Shown: positions 8,615 to 18,781, numbered from the stretch's first letter. The stretch: DNA of 64,000 nucleotides from an uncultured Sinobacteraceae bacterium (GCA_903822975.1 CAIJRD010000017.1:62001-126000), one strand, 5' to 3'. A program made the numbers and translations. Notes: a model not told the origin generated them from the letters alone.

Positions 8615-11600
8615 ATGACTCCTATACGTTCATTCCCGACTTCCGCCCGCAGTGTGCTGCGCTCCGTTGCGATCGCCTGCCTGGTCGTGGTTGTGGGCAG
8701 CCTCGCGGCGCAGGCACAAGATCTGCCGTTCGATCCCAATTCGATCAACCAGCTGACGCCCGAGCAACGCCAGCGCGCGCTGGAGTTGATGGATTCGAGC
8801 GGTTCGCAAGGGGCCGACAGCAGCTATGGCGGCGGCAGCTCGCGCCAGCTGGGCGCGACGACGCAGGGTGGCACGAATGCGGGCGATACACGCGATGCGT
8901 ACCGCAGCGTGCGCCCGGACGATCAATCCGATTCGAACGCGCGCGATGGCTACTACGACCGCGGCGCCCGCGATGACCGTTACCGCAGCGATCGCGGAAT
9001 TTATCGTCAGAGTCGCAGCGATCCACAGAGCATCAATGACAGCTCGCGCGATCGAGCGGGCGGCTTCGGTGCTTTGAAGCCATTCGGATACGACATGTTT
9101 TCCGGACAGGCCAGTGCGTTCCGGCCGAGCACCGACATTCCAATTCCGACCGATTACGTGCTCGGGCCGAATGACGTCGTGCGCGTGCAGTTGTACGGCA
9201 ACCAGAACGGCAACTACAACCTGCCGGTGACGCGCGACGGCCGCATCAACTTTCCGAAGCTGGGCCCGATCAATGTTGCCGGCCAGCGCTTCGACGACGT
9301 CCGCAGCCTGATCGAAGATCGCGTCAGTCACGAAATGCTCGGCGTGCAGGCCAGCGTGACGCTCGGCGACCTGCGTTCGATCCGCGTCTTCGTGCTCGGT
9401 GATGTGTATTCCGCCGGTTCCTATACGGTGAGCTCGCTATCGACCATCACCAATGCGCTGCTGGCCAGCGGCGGCATTGCGCCGATCGGCTCCTTGCGTA
9501 AGGTCGAACTGAAGCGCGGTGGCCGTACGGTTCAGGTGCTGGATCTTTACGACCTTCTTCTGCGTGGCGATTCCAGCAACGATATGCGCCTGCAACCGAA
9601 TGACGTGATCTTCATTCCGCCAGTCGGGCCGCGCGTGTCGGTCGATGGCGAAGTCAAGCGACCGGCGATCTACGAACTGCGCAACGAAACCAGTGTCGCC
9701 GAAATGTTCAAGCTTGCCGGCGGTCTGCTCGGCTCGACCAACACCGCCAGTGCGCAGATCGAACGCTTCGACCGCAATCAGAAGAAGACGCTGCTGCAGT
9801 TGAACGTGGCCAGCGACGCCGCACTCTCGACGCACGTTCAGGATGGCGACATCGTCCGCGTACAACGCGTTTCCGGCCCGTTCGACAACAACGTGCGTGC
9901 ATTCGGAGCGGTGCGCTATCCCGGCAGTTTCGAGTGGACCAGCAATGCCAGCGTGCAAACGCTGCTGCAGTCCGCGCAGTTGCTGCCCTCGCAAACCGCG
10001 AAGGAAACCTATCTGCCGATCGGTCTGATCGAACGCACCGATCCCGACAGCGGCGTGCGCGGCTTCGTCAGCTTCAACGTGCAGGTGGCGATGGCGGCCG
10101 ATGCCGCGCCGATTCCGCTGCAACGCAACGATCTGGTGATCATCCTCACGCGCAAGGATGTGAGCTTTCTGGATTCCGCCGCCGTGCGCGCAGTGGCGGT
10201 TGGCGACATGAGCCGTGTGTCGGCCTGCCCGGGTCTGCAGCAGTTGTCCGATATCGTCGGGTCTGAGCGTCCGATCCGATTGCTCAAGGCATTCAGCGCG
10301 CGAAACGCACGCACGCTGCAAGATCGCAATCGCATGTCGCAGCAGGCGGCCGACAACCTCGCCAACGGCGCTGGCGGGTCTACCGGCGTCAATGGCAACA
10401 CGGCCAATGGTGCGAATGGCAATGGCAATCTGCCAGGTGCTGCACCGCTTGCCGCTGCCGCATTGCAGGCATCGAGCGACGATGGCTCGGCGTCGTGGCC
10501 GCAGGGCTCCGAGGATGACGCGAGCAGCAGCTACGGCAACAGCTCGGGCAATGTCACAGCATCCGACGCGACCGGCAGCAACACGGCAGCCGGCGGAAAC
10601 CGCGCGCCAAGCAATCGCCGCAATTCGCGCAACTTCGATCCCGCGGCGGTCTGCCCGGATCTGTTCGTGCAGGTGCCGCGCGCGCTGCCGTACTTGTTGG
10701 AGCAGTCGGTTGCCGTGTACGGCGAAGTGCGTCAGCCGGGCGTCTATCCGATTGCCGACGACACGCCGATCGACCAGGTGGTTCAGGCCGCTGGCGGGCT
10801 CAGCAGCGAGAGCGATCCGCATAACGTCGAATATGTTTCCTACAACGACGCACTGAAGGCGCGTGGCTCGCACTACCAGACGCTGGATCTCGTCGCTGGC
10901 GATGCGCGCGTACGGGTCAATCCCGGCGACGTATTCAACTTCAAACCGGTGTACCTGGGGCAGGAAGTCGGCACCGTGCGCGCGGCCGGCGAGTTCAAGT
11001 TCCCCGGCGCCTACGGCATTCTCAAAGGCGAACGCCTGTCCGAACTGATGCGTCGCGCGGGTGGGCTGACGCCGGCGGCGTATCCGTTCGGCGCCGTGTT
11101 CACACGCGAATCGGCACGCAAAGCAGAAGGCGAATCGTTCCAGCGCGCAGCCGAGGATCTGCAGCAGGCCATGGTCACGGCTGTGACCAGTGGTGCACTC
11201 GGCGCCAATGCAGCGAACGCGACCCCGATCCTGAGTTCGGTCGTGGGCAGCTTGAAGAGCGCAGTACCGGTGGGCCGTGTCGTCATCGAGGCGGACCCGG
11301 CGGTGCTCGAATCGAAGCCGCAGATGGATCCGATTCTCGAGTCGGGCGATCTGATCGTGATGCCGAAACGTCCGATCTCGGTCACCGTGATCGGCCAGGT
11401 TCTGAACCCGGGCACGATCGCGTTTTCGCCGGGCCTTTCGATGAAGCAGTACATCGAACGCGCCGGTGGTTATTCGCAGGCGGCCGACAGCGCACGCGTC
11501 TTCGTAATCTTGCCGAACGGCAGTGCGCAGCGCTTCAAGTCTTCGTTCTGGAACTACGAACCGCAGGAGATTCCGCCGGGCAGCGAAATCGTCGTACCGC

Positions 11601-11707
11601 GCGACGCGGTGCCGTTCAACGGCTTCGCCTTCTCGGAGCGCATCTTCGGCGTGTTGTCGAATCTTGCGGTGACGGCGGCATCGCTGGCGGTGATCTCGCG
11701 GAATTGA
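8615..11707 (+). CDS. Large SLBB/Poly_export polysaccharide exporter (Wza-like)
   Basis: A 1030-residue periplasmic/outer-membrane protein. The ATG at 8615 was chosen since it puts a Sec signal (VLRSVAIACLVVVVGSLAAQAQ) at the N-terminus. A disordered Ser/Gly/Asp/Arg-rich stretch (about 40-150) precedes a Poly_export domain (TDYVLGPNDVVRVQLYG onwards) and several SLBB beta-grasp modules. A Gly/Asn/Ser linker lies around residues 570-670, followed by more SLBB modules. It is about three times the length of Wza and lacks a lipobox, so it resembles the long SLBB exporters that sit beside YjbH-type barrels. It probably forms or lines the outer-membrane exit path for a polysaccharide. YjbH follows after 28 bases. 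Confidence 0.85.
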   Translation: MTPIRSFPTSARSVLRSVAIACLVVVVGSLAAQAQDLPFDPNSINQLTPEQRQRALELMDSSGSQGADSSYGGGSSRQLGATTQGGTNAGDTRDAYRSVRPDDQSDSNARDGYYDRGARDDRYRSDRGIYRQSRSDPQSINDSSRDRAGGFGALKPFGYDMFSGQASAFRPSTDIPIPTDYVLGPNDVVRVQLYGNQNGNYNLPVTRDGRINFPKLGPINVAGQRFDDVRSLIEDRVSHEMLGVQASVTLGDLRSIRVFVLGDVYSAGSYTVSSLSTITNALLASGGIAPIGSLRKVELKRGGRTVQVLDLYDLLLRGDSSNDMRLQPNDVIFIPPVGPRVSVDGEVKRPAIYELRNETSVAEMFKLAGGLLGSTNTASAQIERFDRNQKKTLLQLNVASDAALSTHVQDGDIVRVQRVSGPFDNNVRAFGAVRYPGSFEWTSNASVQTLLQSAQLLPSQTAKETYLPIGLIERTDPDSGVRGFVSFNVQVAMAADAAPIPLQRNDLVIILTRKDVSFLDSAAVRAVAVGDMSRVSACPGLQQLSDIVGSERPIRLLKAFSARNARTLQDRNRMSQQAADNLANGAGGSTGVNGNTANGANGNGNLPGAAPLAAAALQASSDDGSASWPQGSEDDASSSYGNSSGNVTASDATGSNTAAGGNRAPSNRRNSRNFDPAAVCPDLFVQVPRALPYLLEQSVAVYGEVRQPGVYPIADDTPIDQVVQAAGGLSSESDPHNVEYVSYNDALKARGSHYQTLDLVAGDARVRVNPGDVFNFKPVYLGQEVGTVRAAGEFKFPGAYGILKGERLSELMRRAGGLTPAAYPFGAVFTRESARKAEGESFQRAAEDLQQAMVTAVTSGALGANAANATPILSSVVGSLKSAVPVGRVVIEADPAVLESKPQMDPILESGDLIVMPKRPISVTVIGQVLNPGTIAFSPGLSMKQYIERAGGYSQAADSARVFVILPNGSAQRFKSSFWNYEPQEIPPGSEIVVPRDAVPFNGFAFSERIFGVLSNLAVTAASLAVISRN

Positions 11708-11735
11708 GCGCAATTACCCGCGCCGGGCTCCACGG

Positions 11736-13931
11736 ATGAAGCCATGCGGTCGCGCGGTGCGCAGCCACGGTCTGCGGCTGCTGGCCTGTGCCACGTTTGC
11801 GGCGGCGAGCGCGCCCGCACGCGCCGAGTTGTTCGACACCACCAACGATCTCGGTGGTGTCGGCCTGCTGCAGATGCCCACTGCGCGCTTCGCCGACGAC
11901 GGTGAATTCGGCGTCGGCGTTTCCACCGTGCGGCCCTACAACCAGGTGCATTTTCTGGCGGAGCCACTGCCCTGGCTGGAAGCGACGTTCCGCTACACCG
12001 ATGTCACCAACCGTCTGTATGGACCGCAGTCGTTCAGCGGCAGCCAGACGTACAAAGACCGCAGCTTCGGCTTCAAGATGCGCCTGCTTGAAGAGGGCGA
12101 GCTGTGGCCGGCGATCGCGCTCGGCGTGCAGGATTTCGGTGGAACCGGCGTATTCGCCAGCGAATATCTGGTGGCGAGTCGGCGCTATTACGACTTCGAT
12201 TTCAGCTTTGGCATGGCCACCGGCCGGCTCGGTGCCGGTGGAGATATCGGCAATCCACTGGGCCTGTTGTCGAGCCACTTCAAGCAGGATCGCGTGGCAG
12301 CCGACAACAGCGGCAGCACGCCCGGCGGCGCGGGCCTGTCGCGGCTGTTTACCGGACGCGTGGGTGCTTTCGGCGGCGTGCAGTGGCATACGCCGATTCC
12401 GGGTGTGTCGCTGCTGGTCGAGTACGACGGCAACGACTACCAGCACGAAGGCCTCGGCAACAAGCTGCCGCAGGACACTCACATCAACGCCGGGCTCGAC
12501 TACGAGCCCTGGTCGGGCACGCATCTCGAAGTCGGCTACGAGCGCGGCAACAAGCTCAGTGTGAATCTCGAATTCCGCGTCAATTTCCAAAAATTTCGCG
12601 GCATTCCGAAAACCGCCGATCCGCCATTACCGGCGATCAAAGTTCGCCAGGACGCGCCACAAGACGCGCCACAGTCCGCCGCCGTCGTCACCGTTCTGCC
12701 GGTGCCGGCGGACGCGCAGCAGCAGACGGTGGATCGGTTGCGAACGGCGCTGTCGGAACAGACCTTCAGTCTGGTCGCGGTTAATTTCGATGCGTCCAAA
12801 CGCGAGATCCAGGTCTGGCTGCGGCAGGATCGCTATCGCGATCCGTCGCAGGTCGTCGGCCGTACGGCGCGCATCCTCACGGCGGCTGCGCCCGATCAGA
12901 TCGATCGCTTTACGGTGGTCAATCTCGATGACGGCACCGAGACGTATCGAATCACCGTGCAGCGACGCGATTTCGAACGGCTGGCCACCGGCGATACCAG
13001 CCCCGAGGAAATCCGCCTGAACGCCGACGTGGCGATCCCCGAAGCGGGAGATCCGCAAGCCTCGTTCAACGCACTCGACCGGCGACCACGTTTCAGCTAC
13101 GACATGGGCCCGGCGGTGCGTCAGCAGATCGGCGGTCCAGACGGCTTCTACTTCGGCCAGTTGCTGTGGCACGTCAGCGGCGAGATTGCGATCAACAACC
13201 ACCTGAGTTTCTCCAGCGCGGTGGGCATCAACATCGTCAACAATCTCGATGGGCTCAAGCAGAATTCGAACAGCAGCCTGCCGCATGTGCGCAGCGACAT
13301 CACCGAATACCTCAGGCACGGCAAGAACGCGCTCGATCAGCTCGAAACCGATTACATCTGGTCGCCGGCGCGCGAGATCTATGCGCGCACCTCGGCCGGA
13401 ATTTTCGAAGACATGTACGGCGGTGTCGCCGGCGAGTTGCTGTACCGGCCGTTCGGCAAGCGCTGGGCGCTCGGCTTCGACATCAACCACCTGTGGCAGC
13501 GCGACTACGACGAGCGCTTCGACTTCCGCCATTACCAAGTCACCACCGGCTTTGCGACGCTGTACTACAGCTTCCCGATGTACCACCTGGTGGGACGCCT
13601 GGCGGTCGGCCAGTACCTTGCCGGCGATCGCGGCGCAACGATCGATCTGGCGCGTCGCTTCGACAGCGGCGTGCTGGTCGGTGCATTCGCGACCAAGACC
13701 AATGTCTCGGCCGCGCAGTTCGGCGAGGGCTCGTTCGACAAGGGCATCTACATCTCGATTCCGTTCGACATCTTCTTCTCGCAGTCGTCGCGAACTCAGG
13801 GCACCTTCGTGTTCCGGCCGCTGACGCGCGATGGCGGCCAGCGCGCGCGTGACGGCAAGGATCTCTACAGCGAAACCGACGGCGGCGATCTCGGCCATAT
13901 CGACGAGACCTGGCCCGAGGTGGTGCATTGA
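11736..13931 (+). CDS. yjbH: YjbH/GfcD family outer-membrane beta-barrel protein
   Basis: A 731-residue YjbH-family protein. A signal peptide (to about ARA-E, residue 30) is followed by the conserved opening LFDTTNDLGGVGLLQMPTAR, a first barrel-like half rich in alternating aromatic residues, a middle soluble segment around residues 310-430, and a second barrel-like half ending with an aromatic-rich C-terminus. Family members (YjbH, GfcD) are required for secreting EPS or group 4 capsule and are thought to form a tandem barrel with the GfcB/GfcC partners. It starts 28 bases after the SLBB exporter, so the two are probably co-transcribed. Confidence 0.87.
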   Translation: MKPCGRAVRSHGLRLLACATFAAASAPARAELFDTTNDLGGVGLLQMPTARFADDGEFGVGVSTVRPYNQVHFLAEPLPWLEATFRYTDVTNRLYGPQSFSGSQTYKDRSFGFKMRLLEEGELWPAIALGVQDFGGTGVFASEYLVASRRYYDFDFSFGMATGRLGAGGDIGNPLGLLSSHFKQDRVAADNSGSTPGGAGLSRLFTGRVGAFGGVQWHTPIPGVSLLVEYDGNDYQHEGLGNKLPQDTHINAGLDYEPWSGTHLEVGYERGNKLSVNLEFRVNFQKFRGIPKTADPPLPAIKVRQDAPQDAPQSAAVVTVLPVPADAQQQTVDRLRTALSEQTFSLVAVNFDASKREIQVWLRQDRYRDPSQVVGRTARILTAAAPDQIDRFTVVNLDDGTETYRITVQRRDFERLATGDTSPEEIRLNADVAIPEAGDPQASFNALDRRPRFSYDMGPAVRQQIGGPDGFYFGQLLWHVSGEIAINNHLSFSSAVGINIVNNLDGLKQNSNSSLPHVRSDITEYLRHGKNALDQLETDYIWSPAREIYARTSAGIFEDMYGGVAGELLYRPFGKRWALGFDINHLWQRDYDERFDFRHYQVTTGFATLYYSFPMYHLVGRLAVGQYLAGDRGATIDLARRFDSGVLVGAFATKTNVSAAQFGEGSFDKGIYISIPFDIFFSQSSRTQGTFVFRPLTRDGGQRARDGKDLYSETDGGDLGHIDETWPEVVH

Positions 13932-14083
13932 GCGAAGCTGTCGATGGTCGGTTCGTCTGGCGCTTCTTCGATGCAGGCCAATCGGAGAGGGCGGCGATGA
14001 TAAAGTTCGCGCGGCGATTGCCGAGTCAGCAGCGCACGCGCTCCGGGCTTTTCCTGCTGTAGAGATCAAAAAAAGCGAAACCG

Positions 14084-14986
14084 ATGAATTCAAGCAACGA
14101 CCAGCCTGCCGCAGCGGCGACCAGCGCTTCCCGCGCCGACGACGAACTGAGCCTGAGTGACCTGTTCGCCTATCTGTGGTCGTATCGCCTGCTGATCGTC
14201 GCCACGACACTGCTGACTGGCGCGCTGGCCGCAACAGTGTCGCTATTGATGACACCGGTGTATCACGCCGAAGTGTTGTTGAGCCCGGTGGAACAGGACG
14301 GCCCCAAGGCCAACCTCGGCGGACTGGCCAACCAGTTGGGCGCGTTTGCGTCGCTGGCAGGTCTGAGCGGCGGCAACTCGGACAAGGATGAGTCGATCGC
14401 CACGCTGCAGTCGCGCTCGCTCACCGATACCTTCGTGCAGGAAAAGAATCTGCTGCCGATTCTGTTCGCCAATCGCTGGGACGCGCAGCGCCAGACCTGG
14501 AAAAGTCAGGATTCGAAAAAGATTCCGACGCTGTGGGATGCGAACAAGCTGTTCAAGAAAAAGATTCGCATGGTCACGCCCGACCGCAAGACCGGGCTGG
14601 TGACGCTGACGATCGATTGGACCGATCCGGTGCAGGCCGCCGACTGGGCCAACGATCTGGCGCGTCGAACCAACCTGTATCTGCGCAGCAAGGCAATCGC
14701 ACGCTCCAACGCCAACATCGCCTACCTGCAGGACCAGTTGACCAAGACCAGCGTGGTCGAGATCCATCAGGCGGTGAACAGTCTGATCGAGCAGGAGATC
14801 AAGAAAGTCATGCTGGCGCAGGGCACCGAGGAATATGCATTCAAGGTGGTCGATCCCGCGGTGGTACCGGAAGAGCGCGCATCACCCAAACGCACGCTGA
14901 TCACCCTGGGCGGACTCGTGCTGGGATTCATCATCGGCGCCGTGATTGCGGTACTGCTGGCATCGCGTCGTCGCGAGACGGTCTAG
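14084..14986 (+). CDS. Wzz/FepE-type polysaccharide chain-length determinant
   Basis: A 300-residue inner-membrane polysaccharide co-polymerase. One transmembrane helix lies near residues 36-58 (LLIVATTLLTGALAATVSLLM) and one near the C-terminus (LITLGGLVLGFIIGAVIAVLLA), with a periplasmic helical domain between them. The proline motif before the second helix (VVPEERASPKR) is typical of Wzz proteins. No Walker motifs or tyrosine-rich tail follow, so this is the kinase-free type that sets polymer length in Wzy pathways. It closes the EPS export locus; no polymerase, flippase or glycosyltransferase gene is next to it. Confidence 0.85.
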   Translation: MNSSNDQPAAAATSASRADDELSLSDLFAYLWSYRLLIVATTLLTGALAATVSLLMTPVYHAEVLLSPVEQDGPKANLGGLANQLGAFASLAGLSGGNSDKDESIATLQSRSLTDTFVQEKNLLPILFANRWDAQRQTWKSQDSKKIPTLWDANKLFKKKIRMVTPDRKTGLVTLTIDWTDPVQAADWANDLARRTNLYLRSKAIARSNANIAYLQDQLTKTSVVEIHQAVNSLIEQEIKKVMLAQGTEEYAFKVVDPAVVPEERASPKRTLITLGGLVLGFIIGAVIAVLLASRRRETV

Positions 14987-15376
14987 TAGCTGTTCGCTGT
15001 TGCGATTTCCGTTCGCAGCGCTGCGATTCCGTAATTGTTCGATCGACGCGGCTGGCTTCGCCTGAGCGCTTGCAGCGCAGCGCTCCTTAAGTGATTCGAA
15101 GCTGCGCGGTTTGGCAAGTCATCGAGCGCCAGCGCTGCTTCGCAGTGCGCGCTAGTTTTGCATTGCTACGAGTTCTGGCGTTTGAGTTCTGACGCCTGGG
15201 TTTTGACGCCTGAGTTCTGACGCTCGAGCTTTGACGCTCGAGTCCTGGCAGTGCTGTGCAAGCACTGCTGCACGAGCTGTGCACTGCGCCAATCGCTTCG
15301 CCGAATGGACCCGCTGTGCGTTGCTGCGCGCCTGGCGCTGGCCGCTCGGCCGCTGCTGTTCCGCGCAGCTTGGGAA
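14987..15376. other. Intergenic spacer wzz-fpr
   Basis: 390 bases between convergent genes, without a credible coding frame. The notable content is the 14-bp tandem repeat listed separately. No T-tailed terminator was found for either flanking gene. Confidence 0.5.
15171..15249. repeat. 14-bp tandem repeat, about 5.6 copies
   Basis: Units start at 15171, 15185, 15199, 15213, 15227 and 15241, with consensus RGTTYTGACGCCTG (later units end in CTCG). Copies differ at one to four positions, so it is an ageing minisatellite. Confidence 0.85.
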
Positions 15377-16153
15377 TCAGCGCTCGACGAATGCGCGTTC
15401 GAACACGTAGTCACCAGGCACACCACTGTGCGCCGAGACTTCGAAGCCGCGTGCATCGAGCAGCGCGCGCGTATCCGCCAGCATGCTCGGGCTGCCGCAG
15501 ATCATCACGCGATCGTCCTTCGGATTGATCGGCGGCAGGCCGATGTCACTGAACAGTTTGCCGCTGTCGATCAGGTCGGTGAGGCGGCCGCGGTTGCGGT
15601 ACGGCTCGCGCGTGACGGTCGGGTAATAGATGAACTTGTCGCGAACGTAATCGCCGATGAACTCGTGGTTCGGCAGGTCATGCGTCAGGTAATCCGCGTA
15701 TGCCAGTTCGCTCACCTGGCGCACGCCGTGAACCAGCACGACTTTGTCGAAGCGCTCGTAGGTCGCCGGATCTTTCAAGATGCTCAGGAACGGCGCCAGG
15801 CCGGTTCCGGTGCCGAGCAGGTACAGGTGCTTGCCCGGGCGCAGGTCGTCGATGATCAAAGTACCGACCGGCTTGCTGCTGACCAGCACCGGATCGCCGA
15901 CGCTCAGATGTTGCAGACGCGAGGTCAGCGGGCCGTCCTGCACCTTGATGCTGAGGAATTCGAGCTCTTCTTCGTGATTGGCGCTGGCGATGCTATAGGC
16001 GCGCATCAAGGGGCGACCCTCGACTTCCAGTCCGATCATCACGAAATGGCCATTGTGAAAGCGCAGACTCGCGTCGCGGGTGGTCCGGAAGCTGAACAGG
16101 CTCTCGTTCCAGTGGTGGACGTGCGTCACGTGTTCGGTGTTGAAGGCGGCCAT
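15377..16153 (-). CDS. fpr: Ferredoxin/flavodoxin--NADP reductase
   Basis: FAD-containing reductase that passes electrons between NADPH and ferredoxin or flavodoxin in the cytosol, often part of the oxidative-stress response. With the ATG at 16153-16151 it has 258 residues, the size of the Pseudomonas/Azotobacter Fpr subclass. The FAD motif RAYSIAS (about residues 50-56), the NADPH-binding GTGTGLAPF and the C-terminal ICGSPSM are present, and the protein ends in the subclass-specific tail VFERAFVER. An extension to 16204 is possible but adds a non-conserved basic stretch. It is divergent from the TPR gene upstream. Confidence 0.94.
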   Translation of the reverse strand: MAAFNTEHVTHVHHWNESLFSFRTTRDASLRFHNGHFVMIGLEVEGRPLMRAYSIASANHEEELEFLSIKVQDGPLTSRLQHLSVGDPVLVSSKPVGTLIIDDLRPGKHLYLLGTGTGLAPFLSILKDPATYERFDKVVLVHGVRQVSELAYADYLTHDLPNHEFIGDYVRDKFIYYPTVTREPYRNRGRLTDLIDSGKLFSDIGLPPINPKDDRVMICGSPSMLADTRALLDARGFEVSAHSGVPGDYVFERAFVER

Positions 16154-16412
16154 GCGTTTTCCAGCGTTGGAGACTTGGAGACGCCGAACCCTGCATCGAC
16201 TCATCGATGCGGCGCGGCGCGGCGAAGCTGCTTATTTTAACCGCAGCGCAGCACTCGGCACAGTCTTCCGATGGGGCGGCCGGCGAACACCCGCGTAGCG
16301 CCGAGCGGCTGCGAAGGCAATCCGTGGTCGCGCTGGCCTGCAGAGGCGCGAAATGCTGCCGGCGCTATCGCGGCACCGTATGATTTACCCACCGCGCACC
16401 CACCGGGTTCCT

Positions 16413-18443
16413 ATGAGCGCCCAGCCGTCATTTTTTTCCGAACTGCAGCGTCGCCACGTCTATAAAGTCGGCGCGGCCTATGCAGTGGCCGGCTGGCTGC
16501 TGGTTCAGGTGGTGACGCAGGTCCTGCCGATCTTCCACGTCAGCGAACTGGCCCAGCGGATCATCGTTCTGCTGGTGATCGCCGGATTCCCGATTGCGCT
16601 GGTCTTGGCCTGGCTGTTCGATCTGACGCCGCAGGGCATCGTCCGCACCGGTGCGGCGAAGGATCGTCCGGAATCGAACGCCGACCTGCAACAGCGGCGC
16701 GGCGCCGATCATCGAATGAATTACCTGCTCGGCGGCCTGCTGTTGCTGGCGCTGGTCTACTTCGTCGCCGAACGCACCCTGCTGAAGCCGGGTGCAAGTG
16801 CCATCGCCACGTCCAATACAACGGCCAATTCTGTCGCGGTGTTGCCGTTCGAGAATTTGTCGGACGACAAGTCGAACGCCTATTTCGCACAGGGCATTCA
16901 GGACGAGATCTTGACGCGCCTGTCCAAGGTCGGCGCGCTACGCGTGATCTCGCGCACCTCAACCGCCAGTTTTGGCGCGCGCCCCGACAACCTACCGGAA
17001 ATTGCCAAGCGCCTGGGCGTCGACAATCTGCTCGAAGGCAGCGTGCAGAAATCCGGCGACGAGGTGCGCATCAATGTGCAGCTGATCCGTGCGGCGACCG
17101 ACGATCATCTGTGGGCCGAGACCTACGATCGCAAGCTCGACAATGTGTTCGGCGTCGAAGGCGAGGTCGCGCAGGCGATTGCCGATGCGCTGAATGCGCG
17201 CCTCACCGGCGACGAGCATCGCGCGATGGATCAGGTGCCGACCCGCAACGCGGCCGCCTACGACGCCTATCTGCACGGACTGGCCGCCGAACTGCGATTC
17301 ACCAGCGACGACGACTATCTCGAAGCGCAGCGTTACTTCGAACAGGCGATCCAGCTCGATCCGGCTTTCGCGCTGGCCTGGGCACATCTGTCGATCACGC
17401 TGAGCTACCTGTACCTGAACGGCTACGACCATAGCGCGCAAGGCCTTATCCGGCTGCGTGACAGTGCCGATACCGCGATGAAACTGCAGCCGGACCTGGG
17501 CGAGGCCTGGCTGGCGCGCGGATACTATTTCTATCGCGGTCAAAGTGATTTCGATGCCGCCTTGTCCGCGTTCCAGCAGGCCAGCCGGCGGCTGCCGAAC
17601 AGCGCCGAAGTGGCCGCCGCGATCGCGTACGTCAAGCGTCGCCAAGGGCATTGGGACGAAGCGCTCGACCAGCTGAAAGCGGCGATCAATCGCGACCCAC
17701 AGAACATCAGTTATCGCATCGGGGTCGCGGAAACGCTCGGCGCTCTGCATCGATACGCAGAGGCGCAACACACACTCGACGACGCCGTGGCCATCAAGCC
17801 GGACCTGCTCAGCCTGCGTGGTCTGAAGATCGCGTGGTATCAGAATCAGGGCGATCTGGTCGCGTCGCAGGCGCTGCTCGATACGCTGCCGGCTGAATTT
17901 ATCGATGGCGAGCACATCACGCTGCGTGCGGTGCAGTTGTTCTACCAACATCGCTACGCCGAGCTCGCCCAACTGATGCAGCACTATCAACCGCAGCCGG
18001 GCCGGCGTCTGGGCGTGCAAATGCTCAATCTGGACACCTTGCTGGCCGCCGGGCAGTTATTCGGCGGCAATCGCGACGCCGCGCTGGCGACGTTCAAGAC
18101 CGCGAAGGCGCACGCGCTCGAACTGCGGCGCGCGGGCAATGAAACCTCATTCCTGATTTGTAATTTAGGCGTGATCGAAGCCGGTCTTGGCGAGCGCGAG
18201 CAGGCGCTTGCCGATGGGCGCCATTGCGTCGAACTCAGTCGCAATGATCAATGGCAGAACGCCGACGACCAGAACACGCTCGCGAAAATCGAGGCGCTCG
18301 TTGGCGAGCGCGAAGCGGCACTGACGGCGCTGCCGCAACTCCTGGCGCTGCCAAACGGTCTGGCGCCGGGCGATCTGCGCTTCAGCCCGGTGTGGGATTC
18401 ACTGCGCAGCGATCCGCGGTTCAAGAAACTGCTGGACTCGTGA
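16413..18443 (+). CDS. Membrane-anchored TolB-N-like / TPR protein
   Basis: A 676-residue protein starting at the ATG at 16413. Three hydrophobic segments lie near residues 19-40, 48-70 and 100-120, followed by the FlgO/TolB-N-like domain of many 'adenylate cyclase-like' TPR proteins (VAVLPFENLSDDKSNAYFAQG, then LLEGSVQKSGDEVRI and DHLWAETYDR). The rest is a run of tetratricopeptide repeats to the end. No cyclase or DNA-binding domain is present. Such proteins are abundant in Xanthomonadales and have no agreed function; a scaffold or sensor at the inner membrane is the usual guess. Confidence 0.8.
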   Translation: MSAQPSFFSELQRRHVYKVGAAYAVAGWLLVQVVTQVLPIFHVSELAQRIIVLLVIAGFPIALVLAWLFDLTPQGIVRTGAAKDRPESNADLQQRRGADHRMNYLLGGLLLLALVYFVAERTLLKPGASAIATSNTTANSVAVLPFENLSDDKSNAYFAQGIQDEILTRLSKVGALRVISRTSTASFGARPDNLPEIAKRLGVDNLLEGSVQKSGDEVRINVQLIRAATDDHLWAETYDRKLDNVFGVEGEVAQAIADALNARLTGDEHRAMDQVPTRNAAAYDAYLHGLAAELRFTSDDDYLEAQRYFEQAIQLDPAFALAWAHLSITLSYLYLNGYDHSAQGLIRLRDSADTAMKLQPDLGEAWLARGYYFYRGQSDFDAALSAFQQASRRLPNSAEVAAAIAYVKRRQGHWDEALDQLKAAINRDPQNISYRIGVAETLGALHRYAEAQHTLDDAVAIKPDLLSLRGLKIAWYQNQGDLVASQALLDTLPAEFIDGEHITLRAVQLFYQHRYAELAQLMQHYQPQPGRRLGVQMLNLDTLLAAGQLFGGNRDAALATFKTAKAHALELRRAGNETSFLICNLGVIEAGLGEREQALADGRHCVELSRNDQWQNADDQNTLAKIEALVGEREAALTALPQLLALPNGLAPGDLRFSPVWDSLRSDPRFKKLLDS

Positions 18444-18496
18444 CTTCGAGCGCGGATTCCGCCTAGCTGATCAAACGACGGCTAACGCCGAAGGAA

Positions 18497-18781
18497 TCAG
18501 CCAGCCCGAACGAAGGTCTTGTTTGTCGTATCGAGCAGATTTGCCAACTGATCGACCGATGTCTGCGACTGTCCCGCTACGCTGGTCCAAATGATCGCGT
18601 CGCGCTCGATCTGAAACTTCGCACCCGCACTGGCGACGCTGGATTGAAACTGCTGTCTCCAGGCTGCCGACACATTCGGGTCCACCGCCATTGCGTAGGT
18701 CACTTCCTTTTGTTCGGTGACCGCACGAACCGTAATCGCTGTCGCAGAGATAACGACGGAGTCGACGGCTGCTTCATTCAT
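18497..18781 (-). CDS. Small protein of unknown function
   Basis: A 94-residue frame with an ATG start (18781-18779) and an ordinary amino acid composition. No signal peptide, membrane segment or known motif is visible; the middle has TYAMAVDPNVSAAWRQQF and the C-terminal third looks helical. I do not recognise it. It is convergent with the TPR gene and has only a weak purine-rich site upstream. The balanced composition and lack of a better frame support it as a real gene, but this is not certain. Confidence 0.55.
   Translation of the reverse strand: MNEAAVDSVVISATAITVRAVTEQKEVTYAMAVDPNVSAAWRQQFQSSVASAGAKFQIERDAIIWTSVAGQSQTSVDQLANLLDTTNKTFVRAG

Noticed and set aside
9437-11713. 758-codon frame opposite the SLBB exporter
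   Set aside because: Antisense shadow of a well-supported gene, with extreme Arg/His/Ala composition.
12627-14255. 542-codon frame opposite yjbH and wzz
   Set aside because: It spans two real genes and their spacer in antisense and has no family motif.
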